Under the pieces are notes generated by a model, which searched no databases, was not told the origin of the DNA, and saw only the letters and a list, made by a program, of their open reading frames with translations. Positions 14,687 through 23,205 of a stretch of DNA of 24,952 nucleotides are shown piece after piece (the stretch's first letter is position 1; every line of letters starts with the position of its first letter). The position numbers and the translations under genes are program-made. Where the stretch lies: assembly GCA_044356865.1 (NCBI GenBank), contig JBIKVN010000015.1, forward strand, positions 1-24,952, written 5' to 3'. Origin of the DNA: JBEIUL01 sp044356865 (GTDB taxonomy: Bacteria > Planctomycetota > Phycisphaerae > Phycisphaerales > SM1A02).

Positions 14687-15835
14687 GTGCTGTACTCGAT
14701 CAACGAATGGGGACGTCTTCGGGCCGTGATTCTCGGAACCGTCGAAGGCTTCGCACCGGGCCTGTCCTTCAACCGGCGGGCCAGCCCGACGGAGATCGCC
14801 GAGGCCGAGGCGATCGCGGCCGAGGGATTCCCGCGGAGCTATCTCGACGAGGTCGCCGAGGACCTGGACGGGTTCCGGATCGCGCTCGAGGCCGAGGGGG
14901 TTCGGGTGTTGCGGCCGGCGTGGACCGAGGAGGCCGTCTCGTTCACGACACCGAACTTCAGCGGCAGCGGCTTCGACCTGTACAACGTGCGGGACCAGCA
15001 GCTCGTGGTCGGGAACACCTTCCTCTCGACGCCGCCGGTGACGCGGTTCCGATACTTCGAACCTTTCGGGCTGCACGAACTGCTGCATCGGCACTACTTC
15101 GACGAGGGATTCCGCTGGGTCTGCGCGCCCTCGCCGAAACTGCGCGGCACCTACCTGCGGGATGTCGCTCGCAAGAAGACCGAACTCGAGGAGCGCGAGG
15201 ACGAGCGCCAGCGGGCACTCGGCAACAAGGTGGCCGAGCGATTCCGGATGCTCGACGAGAACGAGATCCTCTTCGACGCCGCAAACGTTTGCCGCCTGGG
15301 GCAGGACCTGCTCTACCTCGTGTCGAAGTCGGGCAACCGCAAGGGCGGCCGCTGGCTCCAGTCGGTCCTCGGGCCGGAGTTTCGCGTGCACTTCACCGAG
15401 ACCTACCGCTCGTCGCATCTTGATTCGACGATCATGCCGCTGCGGGAAGGACTGGTGCTGCTGAACCAGCTGCGGGTCAGTCCCGAGACCTGTCCCGCGG
15501 TGCTCGCGGGCTGGGACAAGATCTGGTTCGGCGAGGCCGCCCCGGTTCCCGCCGCCGAGATCGAGTTCCACGAGCGGATACGCCTGCCCGTCGCCCGTCG
15601 GCTGGCCACCCTCGGCGTCGAGTCGAACCTCGAGGCGCTGACCTCGCCCTGGATCGGGTTCAACCTGCTCGTGATCCGGCCCGGCTTGGTGATGGTGACA
15701 AATCCCCAGCCGATGCTGCAGAAGGAACTGGCCCGCCACGGGATCGAAAGCATCGCCATCCGGATGCGCCACGCCTTCTCGATGCTCGGCGGGCTGCACT
15801 GCTCGACCCTCGACCTCGAACGGGATCCCGACTGA
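14687..15835 (+). CDS. glycine-amidinotransferase-like enzyme
   Basis: A 382-residue member of the amidinotransferase family (arginine:glycine or arginine:inosamine type), which moves an amidino group from arginine to an amine and so makes a guanidino group. The catalytic triad is intact and in the expected order: Asp197 in LFDAANVCRLGQD, His244 in SSHLDSTIMPL and Cys372 in GGLHCSTLD. The flanking RWLQSVLGPEFRVHF and GLVLLNQLRVSPE also fit AGAT and StrB1 relatives. The GTG at 14687 is the only reasonable start; its ribosome binding site is weak. It stands at the head of the glycan cluster, 70 bp before the glycosyltransferase fusion. The natural acceptor is unknown; an aminosugar is an inference from the neighbours. 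Confidence 0.85.
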   Translation: MLYSINEWGRLRAVILGTVEGFAPGLSFNRRASPTEIAEAEAIAAEGFPRSYLDEVAEDLDGFRIALEAEGVRVLRPAWTEEAVSFTTPNFSGSGFDLYNVRDQQLVVGNTFLSTPPVTRFRYFEPFGLHELLHRHYFDEGFRWVCAPSPKLRGTYLRDVARKKTELEEREDERQRALGNKVAERFRMLDENEILFDAANVCRLGQDLLYLVSKSGNRKGGRWLQSVLGPEFRVHFTETYRSSHLDSTIMPLREGLVLLNQLRVSPETCPAVLAGWDKIWFGEAAPVPAAEIEFHERIRLPVARRLATLGVESNLEALTSPWIGFNLLVIRPGLVMVTNPQPMLQKELARHGIESIAIRMRHAFSMLGGLHCSTLDLERDPD

Positions 15836-15905
15836 CGAACCGTGGATTCTTGTGACCTTCCATGACGCTTCATGAATCCCCACGTCCCATGAGCCGCCGG
15901 CACCC

Positions 15906-17309
15906 ATGAGTCCCAAGGTCACCGTCTACGTGCCGTGCCGAAACTACGGGCGCTTCCTGCGGGAGGCCCTCGAGAGCGTGGCCGCGCAGAGCCTTGCCTC
16001 GTGGGAACTGATCGTCTTCACCGAGGGCTCGAGCGACGAGACCGCGGCCGTCGCCCGCGCTTTCCGCGACCGGCACCCGGATCGCGTCCGCCTCGTGGAG
16101 ACCGGCGTCGCGCAGGGCCTGCGGACCTGCGCGAACCAGGCCCTCGAGATGGCCCGGGGCGAGTACGTGATGCGGCTCGACGCCGACGACGTTCTCGACG
16201 AGAGCGCGCTCCTGGTGCTGAGCGGGCATCTCGACCGCCATCCCGACACCGGTCTGGTGTTTCCGAACTGGATCTACGTGTCGGAGGACGGCGAGATCCT
16301 CGGGATCGAGCGGCGACGGCGACTCCACGACGAGGTCGAGCTGCTCGACCTGCCGCCCCACGGGGCGTGCACCATGATCCGCAAGCGGGTGCTCAAGTCG
16401 ATCGGCGGGTATGACCCGCAATTCGAGGGCCAGGACGGCCATGAGCTGTGGCTCCGCACGCTCCACCGCTTCAAGGCGGCGAACGTGCCGACACCGCTGT
16501 TTTCGTACCGCAAGCACGCGTCGTCGATGTCCCGCGACGCCGAGGCAATGCTCGCGGCCCGAAGGGCGATCAAGCGGTCGGCGGCCGGGCGGCTCGACGG
16601 GCCGGTCAAGCCCCGCTGCGTGGCCATCATCCCGGCCAGGAACCGCTACCACGGCCTACCGAACGCGGCGCTCGGGCCGATTGCCGGGCGACCGCTGCTC
16701 GACTTCACCCTCGACTGCGCGAACGCGTGCGGCCTGTTCGATCTCGTACATGTCACCACCGACGACGCCGCGGTCGTGGCGCATTGCGCGGGCCGCCCGG
16801 CCACGGTCGCGCAGCTTCGCGATCCCCAACTCTCCGGAGCCGGCGTCCGGATGCCGCAGATTGTCCGTTCGGCCCTCGACCACATGGAGACGCGACTCGA
16901 CCTCTGGCCTGATGTGGTGGCGATCCTCAACGTGCATACGCCGCTCCGGCGACCCCATCACGTCCGGGAGGCCGTGGATACGCTGCTCCTGCACCAGGTA
17001 GACCACGTGATCAGCACCTACGAGGACCACGACCTGCACTTCCGCCACGGGCGTTTCGGGCTCGAGCCGATCAATCCCGCGGCCGCGAGCGGGATCGCCC
17101 TCGAGCGGCAGGCTCTCTTCACCGGAAACGGCGCCCTGCACGTCTCGTGGCGCGACGCGCTCCGCGAGGGCGAGCTGTACGAGGGCCGCGTGGGCCATGT
17201 GGTCATGTCGCGCATCGACAGCATCCAGACCAAGCATCCGGCCGACCGGTCGCAGGCGGAAGCGCTGCTGCTGGCCGCCAACGGCCCGACCGGGGACCGC
17301 TCGCCATGA
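15906..17309 (+). CDS. GT2 glycosyltransferase fused to a NeuA-like cytidylyltransferase domain
   Basis: A 467-residue two-domain protein. Residues 1-230 form a GT-A family 2 glycosyltransferase: VTVYVPCRNYGRFLREALES, then SWELIVFTEGSSDETA, the nucleotide/metal motif MRLDADD with Asp92/Asp94, and GGYDPQFEGQDGHELWLR. Residues about 237-455 resemble CMP-sialic/legionaminic acid synthetase: AIIPARNRYHGLPN, GRPLLDFTLDCANACGLFD, HVTTDDAAVVAHC and a DVVAILNVHTPLR strand. NeuA enzymes normally read ARxxSKGxxxKN at the CTP-binding loop; here Ser, Lys and the KN pair are missing, so activity of this domain is doubtful. Fusion of the activating and transferring steps is unusual. Its TGA overlaps the next start (ATGA), linking it tightly to the NeuB-type synthase. 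Confidence 0.8.
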   Translation: MSPKVTVYVPCRNYGRFLREALESVAAQSLASWELIVFTEGSSDETAAVARAFRDRHPDRVRLVETGVAQGLRTCANQALEMARGEYVMRLDADDVLDESALLVLSGHLDRHPDTGLVFPNWIYVSEDGEILGIERRRRLHDEVELLDLPPHGACTMIRKRVLKSIGGYDPQFEGQDGHELWLRTLHRFKAANVPTPLFSYRKHASSMSRDAEAMLAARRAIKRSAAGRLDGPVKPRCVAIIPARNRYHGLPNAALGPIAGRPLLDFTLDCANACGLFDLVHVTTDDAAVVAHCAGRPATVAQLRDPQLSGAGVRMPQIVRSALDHMETRLDLWPDVVAILNVHTPLRRPHHVREAVDTLLLHQVDHVISTYEDHDLHFRHGRFGLEPINPAAASGIALERQALFTGNGALHVSWRDALREGELYEGRVGHVVMSRIDSIQTKHPADRSQAEALLLAANGPTGDRSP

Positions 17310-18322
17310 CGCCCGATCCCGCTCCCTGGGCCCGTCGGTCACGCCCGCTGCTGATCGCCGAGATCGGCGGCAACCACGAAGGCGACTTCGAGACCGCGTG
17401 CCGCCTCTGCGACCTCGCCGCCGCGTCGGGTGCCGACTACGTGAAGTTCCAGATCTACTCCGGAGACTCGCTGGTCAGCCCCCGGGAATCCCCGGACCGC
17501 CACCGCCACTTCAACCGGTTCATGCTGACCCGCGAGCAGCACCTGGCGCTGGCGGAACGCTGCCGCGCCGCGGGCGTGGGCTACAACGCATCGGTCTGGG
17601 ATCCCGAAGCCCTCGACTGGATCGACGGGCATCTCGACTTCCACAAGATCGGTTCGGGCGACCTCACCGCGTGGCCGCTGCTGGCGGCGATCGCCGAGCG
17701 GGGGAAGCCGATCGTGCTGTCCACCGGCCTCTCGACGCTGGATGAGGTGCTCGAGACCGTCGCGTTCATCCGGGAGGTCAATCCGACGTTCGGGCAACCC
17801 GGTCGCCTCGCCCTCCTGCAATGCACCGCGATGTATCCGATCGAGGACGACGCGGCGAACCTGCGGGCGATGGACACGCTGCGAAGCGCCACCGGGCTCG
17901 AGGTCGGTTACTCCGACCACACGCGGGGTAGCCTCGCCCTTCTCGTCGCCGCCGCGCGGGGCGCCCGCCTGCTCGAGTTCCATTTCACCGACTCGCGGGA
18001 AGGCAAGACCTTTCGCGACCACCACGTTTCGCTCACCCCGGAGGAGGTGCGCGAACTCGCGTCGCAACTCGATCGCGTGACCAAGCTGCTCGGCGACGGC
18101 GACAAGCGACCGCAGGCCTGCGAGATCGAGACGGGGCACGTGACCTCGTTCCGGCGGGCGCTCTACAGCCGCCGTCCGCTGAAGGCCGGCGAGACCATCC
18201 GGGCCGAGGATCTCGTCGCGCTGCGGCCGAACCACGGCATCGACGCCCGGCGCTTCCGCGACGTCGTCGGACGCACGGTCGCCCGCGACACGGCGGCGTT
18301 TGAGGCGCTCGAGCTCGATTGA
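17306..18322 (+). CDS. N-acetylneuraminate/legionaminate synthase family protein with SAF domain
   Basis: A 338-residue NeuB-type enzyme that condenses phosphoenolpyruvate with a 6-carbon N-acyl sugar to make a nine-carbon nonulosonic acid. The TIM barrel (about 12-275) shows LLIAEIGGNHEGDFETA, then ADYVKFQIYSGDSL, HKIGSGDLTAWPLL, VLSTGLSTLDEV, LLQCTAMYP and VGYSDHTRGS, then LLEFHFTDS. Relatives have EKHFT at the last metal-binding strand; here a Phe replaces the Lys, although the His is kept. The C-terminal SAF (antifreeze-like) domain (about 280-338) reads RRPLKAGETIRAEDLVALRP. The sugar made (sialic, legionaminic or pseudaminic type) cannot be told by eye. It overlaps the previous gene by ATGA. 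Confidence 0.88.
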   Translation: MTPDPAPWARRSRPLLIAEIGGNHEGDFETACRLCDLAAASGADYVKFQIYSGDSLVSPRESPDRHRHFNRFMLTREQHLALAERCRAAGVGYNASVWDPEALDWIDGHLDFHKIGSGDLTAWPLLAAIAERGKPIVLSTGLSTLDEVLETVAFIREVNPTFGQPGRLALLQCTAMYPIEDDAANLRAMDTLRSATGLEVGYSDHTRGSLALLVAAARGARLLEFHFTDSREGKTFRDHHVSLTPEEVRELASQLDRVTKLLGDGDKRPQACEIETGHVTSFRRALYSRRPLKAGETIRAEDLVALRPNHGIDARRFRDVVGRTVARDTAAFEALELD

Positions 18323-18379
18323 ACGCGCGGCGTTCGCGACGGAACGTTCCCGACCGATATAGTGGGCCCGACCCTTCAC

Positions 18380-19075
18380 ATGCGGCACGCCATCGCCCAG
18401 ACCAACCTCCAGCTCTACGGCCAGATGATCGAGCTCGGGTACGGGGACGAGGCCCTCGAGCTCGCCAACCGGGCCTACCTGTTCGCCGCGCGAGCCACGG
18501 CCGGGATCTTGCGCGGATCGGGCAAGCCGTTCGCGTGCCATCTGGCCGGAACCGCGTCGGCGGTGGCTGCCGAGGGCTTGGCAGCACCGGTGATCGCGGC
18601 GTCGCTCCTGCACGCCCTGTACCAGGATCGCATCCGCTTCCCCGGCGCCGCGACGGCCGAGCAGCGTCGCGCCGGCATCCGCGACCGGTTCGGCGCGGAG
18701 GTCGAGTCGTTGGTCCACGCCTACCACGCCTTCGAGACGGCGCGGCTGGACGACATCGACGACGACTCGCTCGTCGCGCAGCGTACGGTCGTCGTGATGC
18801 GCCTCGCCGACGAACTCGACGATCTGGTCGACGACGCGATCGCGATGCACGGCAAGCCCGGCGACGGCGAGTCGGTTGGGGGCAGCGCCGCGTCCCGCCG
18901 CGCCCAGAAGGCGGGCCACGGCCCTACCTTGCTTCGCGTTGCCCGGTTGGTGGGCACCACGCACCTACCCGGACATCTCGAGCATTGGCTCGACCGGACC
19001 GCCCGCGTCCGCTGGCCGGAGGGCTTGCGGTCGGGCGAGTACAGCAGCTTCGAGGTCTCGGAGGCGGGTGCGTAG
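18380..19075 (+). CDS. degenerate HD-domain protein (DUF6817-like)
   Basis: A 231-residue, mostly helical protein. QTNLQLYGQMIELGYGDEAL is followed by a region shaped like the metal-dependent HD fold of RelA/SpoT relatives: GSGKPFACHLAGTASAV with His54, VIAASLLHALYQD with His78, and VVVMRLADELDDLVDD. The defining His-Asp doublet has become His-Ala, so phosphohydrolase activity is uncertain. I associate the HLxGT and LLHxxY pattern with DUF6817, from memory. The ATG at 18380 is chosen; an in-frame GTG at 18362 would add six residues, and neither has a good ribosome binding site. The stop TAG is immediately followed by the next ATG at 19076. Its role in the glycan cluster is unknown. Confidence 0.7.
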   Translation: MRHAIAQTNLQLYGQMIELGYGDEALELANRAYLFAARATAGILRGSGKPFACHLAGTASAVAAEGLAAPVIAASLLHALYQDRIRFPGAATAEQRRAGIRDRFGAEVESLVHAYHAFETARLDDIDDDSLVAQRTVVVMRLADELDDLVDDAIAMHGKPGDGESVGGSAASRRAQKAGHGPTLLRVARLVGTTHLPGHLEHWLDRTARVRWPEGLRSGEYSSFEVSEAGA

Positions 19076-20116
19076 ATGGATCCGCTGGTTTCCGTCGAAT
19101 CCTGCCCGCTCTGCGGCGGCGTCCAGCGCGAGGAGCACTCGGTGCCCCCCGCGAACCTGTATTCCGAGATGCTGGCCTCGATCGTCGCGATGGACGAGCG
19201 TTCGCTGCTCGAGCGGGTACGGAACGTGCAATGCGGTCGGTGCGGCCTCATCCACAAGGATCACTGGTTCCGCCCGGAGGCGCTGCGCCGGCTCTTTCTC
19301 GAGCGGGTGCCGTCGCATCCGCGCGGCTGGGACGTGGTCTCGGGCCGGTTCTCGCCCGACAACTTCCAGGTCGAGGTGACCGCGTACGGGCGGGCGCTCG
19401 AAACCCGCGACGAGCCGGAGATCCGCCGCTACCGCCGCGGGCTCGCATCGATCCTCGATTCGGTCCCCGACCTCGAGGGAACCCCGGAGTGCGACCGGCT
19501 GAACCAAGCGATCGAGACCGGCGATGTCGCGGCGCTGCGGGCCGCCGATGCACGCTTGCGGGACCTGATGCGGGAACCGACTCCGTACAAGCGATTCTCG
19601 GGTTTCTCGGCGACGGTGCTGTGGAGCTCCATCGCGTCACGGCTCGGCAGACTTCGCAGTTACGCCGAGGTCGGTTGTCCCCTTTGGGGCTTGCTGCAGC
19701 GGGCGGTCGAACATGGCTGCGCGGCGACCTACCTCGATCGCCCCGAGGCCAACTACTGGTCGACGGGTTGCCGGCAGGACGGCATGCATTGCACCGAGCG
19801 GCTGGCCGCGACGACGCCGGTCGGCACCGCCCGATGGCACGACGTCACCGGCCGGTCGTTCGACGCCATCGGGGCGTTCCAGTACCTCGATCACCTCGAG
19901 CGTCCCGGCGAGTTCATGGACGAGCTGTTCGCACGGGCCCGGGCGGCGGTGCTGATCCTCGACGCCGTCGATCGAGCCGTCGCCCTCCAGCACTTCACCG
20001 GCTGGACGTCGCCGGCCATCGCGTGGCTGGCCGAACGCCACCGCTGCCGCGTGCACGACGACTTCGACGGCATCCGCGCCTCCGGCAACTTCCTGGTCCT
20101 TCTCGAGCAGGCCTGA
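19076..20116 (+). CDS. zinc-ribbon plus methyltransferase-like protein
   Basis: A 346-residue protein. The N-terminus carries a four-Cys zinc site, CPLCGG (Cys10, Cys13) and CGRCG (Cys53, Cys56), as in sugar C-methyltransferases. A helical middle part (about 90-185) follows. The C-terminal half has a class I methyltransferase layout: a strand SYAEVGCPLWGLLQRA at the AdoMet-binding position, ATYLDRPEANYW, then a strand FDAIGAFQYLDHLERPGEFM. The glycine-rich loop GxGxG is replaced by GCPLWG, so AdoMet binding may be altered or lost. It sits directly after the HD gene with no gap and 12 bp before the DUF4910 gene. A sugar-modifying or structural role is inferred from context. Confidence 0.68.
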   Translation: MDPLVSVESCPLCGGVQREEHSVPPANLYSEMLASIVAMDERSLLERVRNVQCGRCGLIHKDHWFRPEALRRLFLERVPSHPRGWDVVSGRFSPDNFQVEVTAYGRALETRDEPEIRRYRRGLASILDSVPDLEGTPECDRLNQAIETGDVAALRAADARLRDLMREPTPYKRFSGFSATVLWSSIASRLGRLRSYAEVGCPLWGLLQRAVEHGCAATYLDRPEANYWSTGCRQDGMHCTERLAATTPVGTARWHDVTGRSFDAIGAFQYLDHLERPGEFMDELFARARAAVLILDAVDRAVALQHFTGWTSPAIAWLAERHRCRVHDDFDGIRASGNFLVLLEQA

Positions 20117-20128
20117 TTCCATCCCGCC

Positions 20129-21460
20129 ATGGCCACGAACGATCCCAGTGCTGAAAGCGCCCTCGACGCCGGCGAGCGGATCCACCGGCTCGCGAGGCGG
20201 CTGTGGCCGCTCAACCGCTCGATCTCGGGGCCAGGCCTGCGCGAGACGCTCCTGGTGATCAAGGAGCTCCTTCCGGAGCTGCGGCTCATCGAGGTGCCGT
20301 CCGGCCGCAAGGTCCTCGACTGGACCGTGCCGGACGAGTGGGAAATCTCTTCCGGCTGGCTGGAAGATCCGCAGGGCCGGCGGATCGTCGACTTCGCCGC
20401 GAACAACCTGCACGTGGTCGGCTACTCGACGGGGATCGACCGCACCCTCAGCCTCAACGAGCTCCAGCCGCACCTCCACTCGCTTCCCGACCAGCCCGAT
20501 GCCGTCCCATACGTCACGTCGTACTACGCGCGGACATGGGGTTTTTGCCTTTCGCACCGTACGCGGCAGGCGCTGGTGCCGGGAACCTACCGGGCCCGAA
20601 TCGAGGCCCGCCACTTCCCCGGCAGCATCACCCTCGGCGAACTGCTCCTGCCCGGCCGCACCGACGAGGAGGTGCTGCTCTCGACCTACTGCTGCCATCC
20701 GTCGATGGCGAACAACGAGCTCTCGGGCCCGTGCGTGACGGCCCATCTGGCGCACTGGCTCCGACAGCGGCCCGAGCGCCGCTGCACCTACCGCATCCTC
20801 TTCGTGCCCGAGATGATCGGCTCGATCGCTTACCTGCACGAGCACGCCGCCGAGATGCGGGCCCGTACCGTGGCGGGATTCAACCTGACCTGCGTCGGCG
20901 ACGAGCGGGCGTGGTCGCTGCTGCCGTCACGGAACGGCCGAACGCTGGCCGACCGCATCGCCCGGCACGTGCTGCGGCACCGCGTCGGCCCGTTCCGCGA
21001 GCACGGCTGGTCCGAGCGGGGCAGCGACGAGAGCAACTACTGCGCGCCCGGGATCGACCTGCCGGTGGCGAGCGTCCTGCGCTCGAAGTACGGCACGTAT
21101 CCCGAGTACCACACCTCGCTCGACGATCTTGAGCGGGTCGTCACGCCGAAGGGCCTCGGCGATTCGTTCGAGGTCTACCGGGCGATGATCGAGGCGATCG
21201 AGCGCGAGTGCCGCCCGCGCACGCAGGTGCTTGGCGAGCCGCAGCTCGGCCCGCGCGGCCTGTATCCGTCGCTGAGCACGAAGGGCAGCAGCGCCGGAGT
21301 CCGGCCCCTGCTCGACCTGCTGTCGCTTGCCGACGGCTCGCACTCGCTGCTCGACATCGCCGAGCGCTGCGATCGTCCCGTGTGGGAGCTGTACGAACCG
21401 CTGGACACGCTGGTCGCGCACGGCCTGATCGACGCGGAACCTGCCGAGAATCGCCCATGA
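20129..21460 (+). CDS. DUF4910/DUF2172 aminopeptidase-like protein with winged helix
   Basis: A 443-residue protein of the zinc-aminopeptidase-like family often found in polysaccharide and lipopolysaccharide clusters. Signature pieces: LWPLNRSISGPGLRETL at the N-terminus, VPDEWEISSGWLED, STYCCHPSMANNELSGP at the metal site, ILFVPEMIGSIAYL, the SERGSDESNYCAPGIDLPV region and YHTSLDDLERV. The last about 75 residues form the winged-helix-like tail seen in this family (SLLDIAERCDRPVWELYEPL). These proteins are M28-like, but their substrate is not established; removal of an acyl or aminoacyl group from a sugar is one idea. Its TGA overlaps the next gene's ATG (ATGA). Confidence 0.82.
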   Translation: MATNDPSAESALDAGERIHRLARRLWPLNRSISGPGLRETLLVIKELLPELRLIEVPSGRKVLDWTVPDEWEISSGWLEDPQGRRIVDFAANNLHVVGYSTGIDRTLSLNELQPHLHSLPDQPDAVPYVTSYYARTWGFCLSHRTRQALVPGTYRARIEARHFPGSITLGELLLPGRTDEEVLLSTYCCHPSMANNELSGPCVTAHLAHWLRQRPERRCTYRILFVPEMIGSIAYLHEHAAEMRARTVAGFNLTCVGDERAWSLLPSRNGRTLADRIARHVLRHRVGPFREHGWSERGSDESNYCAPGIDLPVASVLRSKYGTYPEYHTSLDDLERVVTPKGLGDSFEVYRAMIEAIERECRPRTQVLGEPQLGPRGLYPSLSTKGSSAGVRPLLDLLSLADGSHSLLDIAERCDRPVWELYEPLDTLVAHGLIDAEPAENRP

Positions 21461-22167
21461 CCGCGCGGATCGGGATCATCCTGTTCGCGCGGATGTCCGC
21501 GAGCCGGCTGCCGGGCAAGATGCTGCGGCCGCTCGGCCCGACCACGCTGTTCGAGCGGGTCGTCGCCCGGGCCCGCACGCTGGGCTTTCCGCTGGTGCTC
21601 GCGACCTCCTCGGATCGCTCCGACGATCCGCTGGAAGCCGAGGCCAACCGCCTCGAAGTGCCCGTCTTCCGCGGAAGCCTCGACGACGTGCTGGGACGGG
21701 CCTGCGACGCAGCGCGATTCGCGGGCTTCGACGCCTTCGCACGCCTCTGCGGCGACCGGCCGTTCCTGCCGCTCTACGACACGCGACGCGGCCTGGCCCT
21801 CATGGACGAACGCCTGCGTCGAGGCGAAGCCTGCGATCTCGTGACGAATGCCCGGCCGCGGCCGGTTCCCCCGGGGCTCACCATGGAGGTGATCCGCACC
21901 GCGGCGCTCGAGCATCTCCGGACCCACGCCCCGTCGCCGGAATCGCGTGAGCACGTGACGACCGGACTCCTCGCCTCCGGCGGCGGTTACGCCGTGACGG
22001 AGATCCGCTCACCCCTTCAGGACTTTCCGCCGATACCGCTGGCCATCGACACCGAAGACGACCTGGTGCGTCTCGGCCGGTTCATCGAGGCGAATCCGCG
22101 CGTCGACCTGTGCGAGCAGGTGGCGATCCGGGTCCTCATGCAGGTACCGTGGGCCGCACCGGCCTGA
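21457..22167 (+). CDS. SpsF-like cytidylyltransferase family protein
   Basis: A 236-residue protein of the cytidylyltransferase family that includes SpsF and is related to CMP-sialic acid synthetases. ILFARMSASRLPGKMLRPLG is the nucleotide-binding loop with intact SxRLPGK. LVLATSSDRSDDPLEAEA, VPVFRGSLDDVLGRACDAA and ARLCGDRPFLP follow, the last close to the family's RITADCPLID metal site. PLAIDTEDDLVRLGRFIEA ends the domain. Members activate sugars or polyol phosphates with CTP, or act in spore coat and flagellar glycan synthesis. Because the fused NeuA-like domain upstream has a damaged loop, this gene may supply the working CMP-sugar synthetase; that is inference. The start is set by the ATGA overlap. 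Confidence 0.82.
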   Translation: MTARIGIILFARMSASRLPGKMLRPLGPTTLFERVVARARTLGFPLVLATSSDRSDDPLEAEANRLEVPVFRGSLDDVLGRACDAARFAGFDAFARLCGDRPFLPLYDTRRGLALMDERLRRGEACDLVTNARPRPVPPGLTMEVIRTAALEHLRTHAPSPESREHVTTGLLASGGGYAVTEIRSPLQDFPPIPLAIDTEDDLVRLGRFIEANPRVDLCEQVAIRVLMQVPWAAPA

Positions 22168-22189
22168 CCTGAAGCCCGAACCCACCGCG

Positions 22190-23152
22190 ATGGAATCCCG
22201 CCGCTTCCAGGTCGAGGTCGAACGCATCGGTCACGAGCAAGCGCTCGAGTACTGGACCGGCGCGTCCCGGACCACCGTGTTCACCCATCCCGAGGTTCTG
22301 GCCCGCACGTCGCGCGAGGTCCACTGGTGGCTGGCCACCGAGTCGGGAGCGCCGGCGTGGGCCTGGCCGGTGTGCATCCACGCGGACGGCCGGGTCGCGC
22401 CACCCGAGCTGTGCTACTACGTGGGACCCTTCCGCATCGGCCCGCCGGAACGCTCGCCGCGCAAGCGGCTTCTGAGGGGTGTCGCGGTACAGCACGCGCT
22501 GCTGAACGCACTGTCGCGAGAGTACGGCTGCCTTGCGTGGAGCACCATGCCCGGCGAGCACGAGCTCCGGCCCTGGCTCTGGTACGGCGGCGACGGTCGC
22601 CATCCCGTCGCGTGCCCCCGGTACACCGCCGTCCTCGATGCGTTGGGTTCCGCGACGACGGAAGACCTGCTGCGGCGGTTCGCGTCCAGTCGGAGGTACG
22701 ACATCCGGCTGGCGGCGAACAGGCGACCTGTGCTTCTCCCGCCCGCGTCTGCTGGACGCATCCAGGAGCTGTACCGCGACACCCTGGCGGCCACCGGTGC
22801 CGCCGAGGTGGCGGAGCGGCGACTCGCGGAGGTCGAGGCCCTCGCCGGCCTCGCCGCGGACGGTCACGGACGGGTGATGACCTTCGGCATGGGCGAGGAC
22901 GGCATCGCACGTGCGGTGTGGATCGTCCTGGTCGCCAAGGGGCGGGCCTGTGAAGCGCTCGGCGCGTCCGATCAGGCCTGGCGGGATTCGCACCTGAACG
23001 CCTACGGCCGTCTCCACTGCATCCTGGCCGCCCAGGCCATGGGCGCCGACCGATACGACTTCACCGGCGCGAACTCGCCGCAGCGCGGCAGCGACAAGCA
23101 CAGTTATGGCGCCGAGCCCGAGCTTTTTTTCGACCTCACGCTCGAATCCTGA
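22190..23152 (+). CDS. FemAB-like GNAT acyltransferase
   Basis: A 320-residue protein of the FemAB-related N-acyltransferase type (two GNAT-like folds). FTHPEVLARTSREVHWWLA near the start, an N-terminal half of strands with PELCYYVGPFR, and a C-terminal half with VMTFGMGEDGIARAVW lead to the diagnostic end YDFTGANSPQRGSDKHSYGA. Relatives transfer acyl or aminoacyl groups to amines of sugars or peptidoglycan precursors. In this cluster the likely job is N-acylation of an aminosugar, though this is from context. It begins 22 bp after the SpsF-like gene, with a weak ribosome binding site. A run of seven T (23124-23130) near its 3' end is unusual in this GC-rich DNA and encodes part of ELFFDL. 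Confidence 0.8.
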   Translation: MESRRFQVEVERIGHEQALEYWTGASRTTVFTHPEVLARTSREVHWWLATESGAPAWAWPVCIHADGRVAPPELCYYVGPFRIGPPERSPRKRLLRGVAVQHALLNALSREYGCLAWSTMPGEHELRPWLWYGGDGRHPVACPRYTAVLDALGSATTEDLLRRFASSRRYDIRLAANRRPVLLPPASAGRIQELYRDTLAATGAAEVAERRLAEVEALAGLAADGHGRVMTFGMGEDGIARAVWIVLVAKGRACEALGASDQAWRDSHLNAYGRLHCILAAQAMGADRYDFTGANSPQRGSDKHSYGAEPELFFDLTLES

Positions 23153-23165
23153 AAGACCGATCTTT
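23152..23165 (+). other. AT-rich inverted repeat after the acyltransferase gene
   Basis: AAAGA (23152-23156) and TCTTT (23161-23165) flank CCGA. Together with the T7 run just upstream, this is the most AT-rich spot in the cluster. It may be an internal promoter or an operator; it is too weak to be a terminator. Confidence 0.2.
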
Positions 23166-23205
23166 AGCATGTACGACTCTCGGCGCCGCCGGGACAGAGC
23201 TGTTC

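Noticed and set aside
18358..18363. TATAGT as an internal promoter for the HD gene
   Set aside because: It fits a -10 hexamer, but no -35 is visible and it overlaps one of the two possible starts.
17339..18964. Long minus-strand frame opposite the NeuB-type gene
   Set aside because: The plus strand encodes a complete synthase with SAF domain; the minus product shows no family resemblance.
18319..20154. 611-codon plus-strand frame across the HD and zinc-ribbon genes
   Set aside because: Its product is Arg/Pro-rich without motifs. The alternative frame encodes two recognisable proteins that abut exactly at TAG-ATG.
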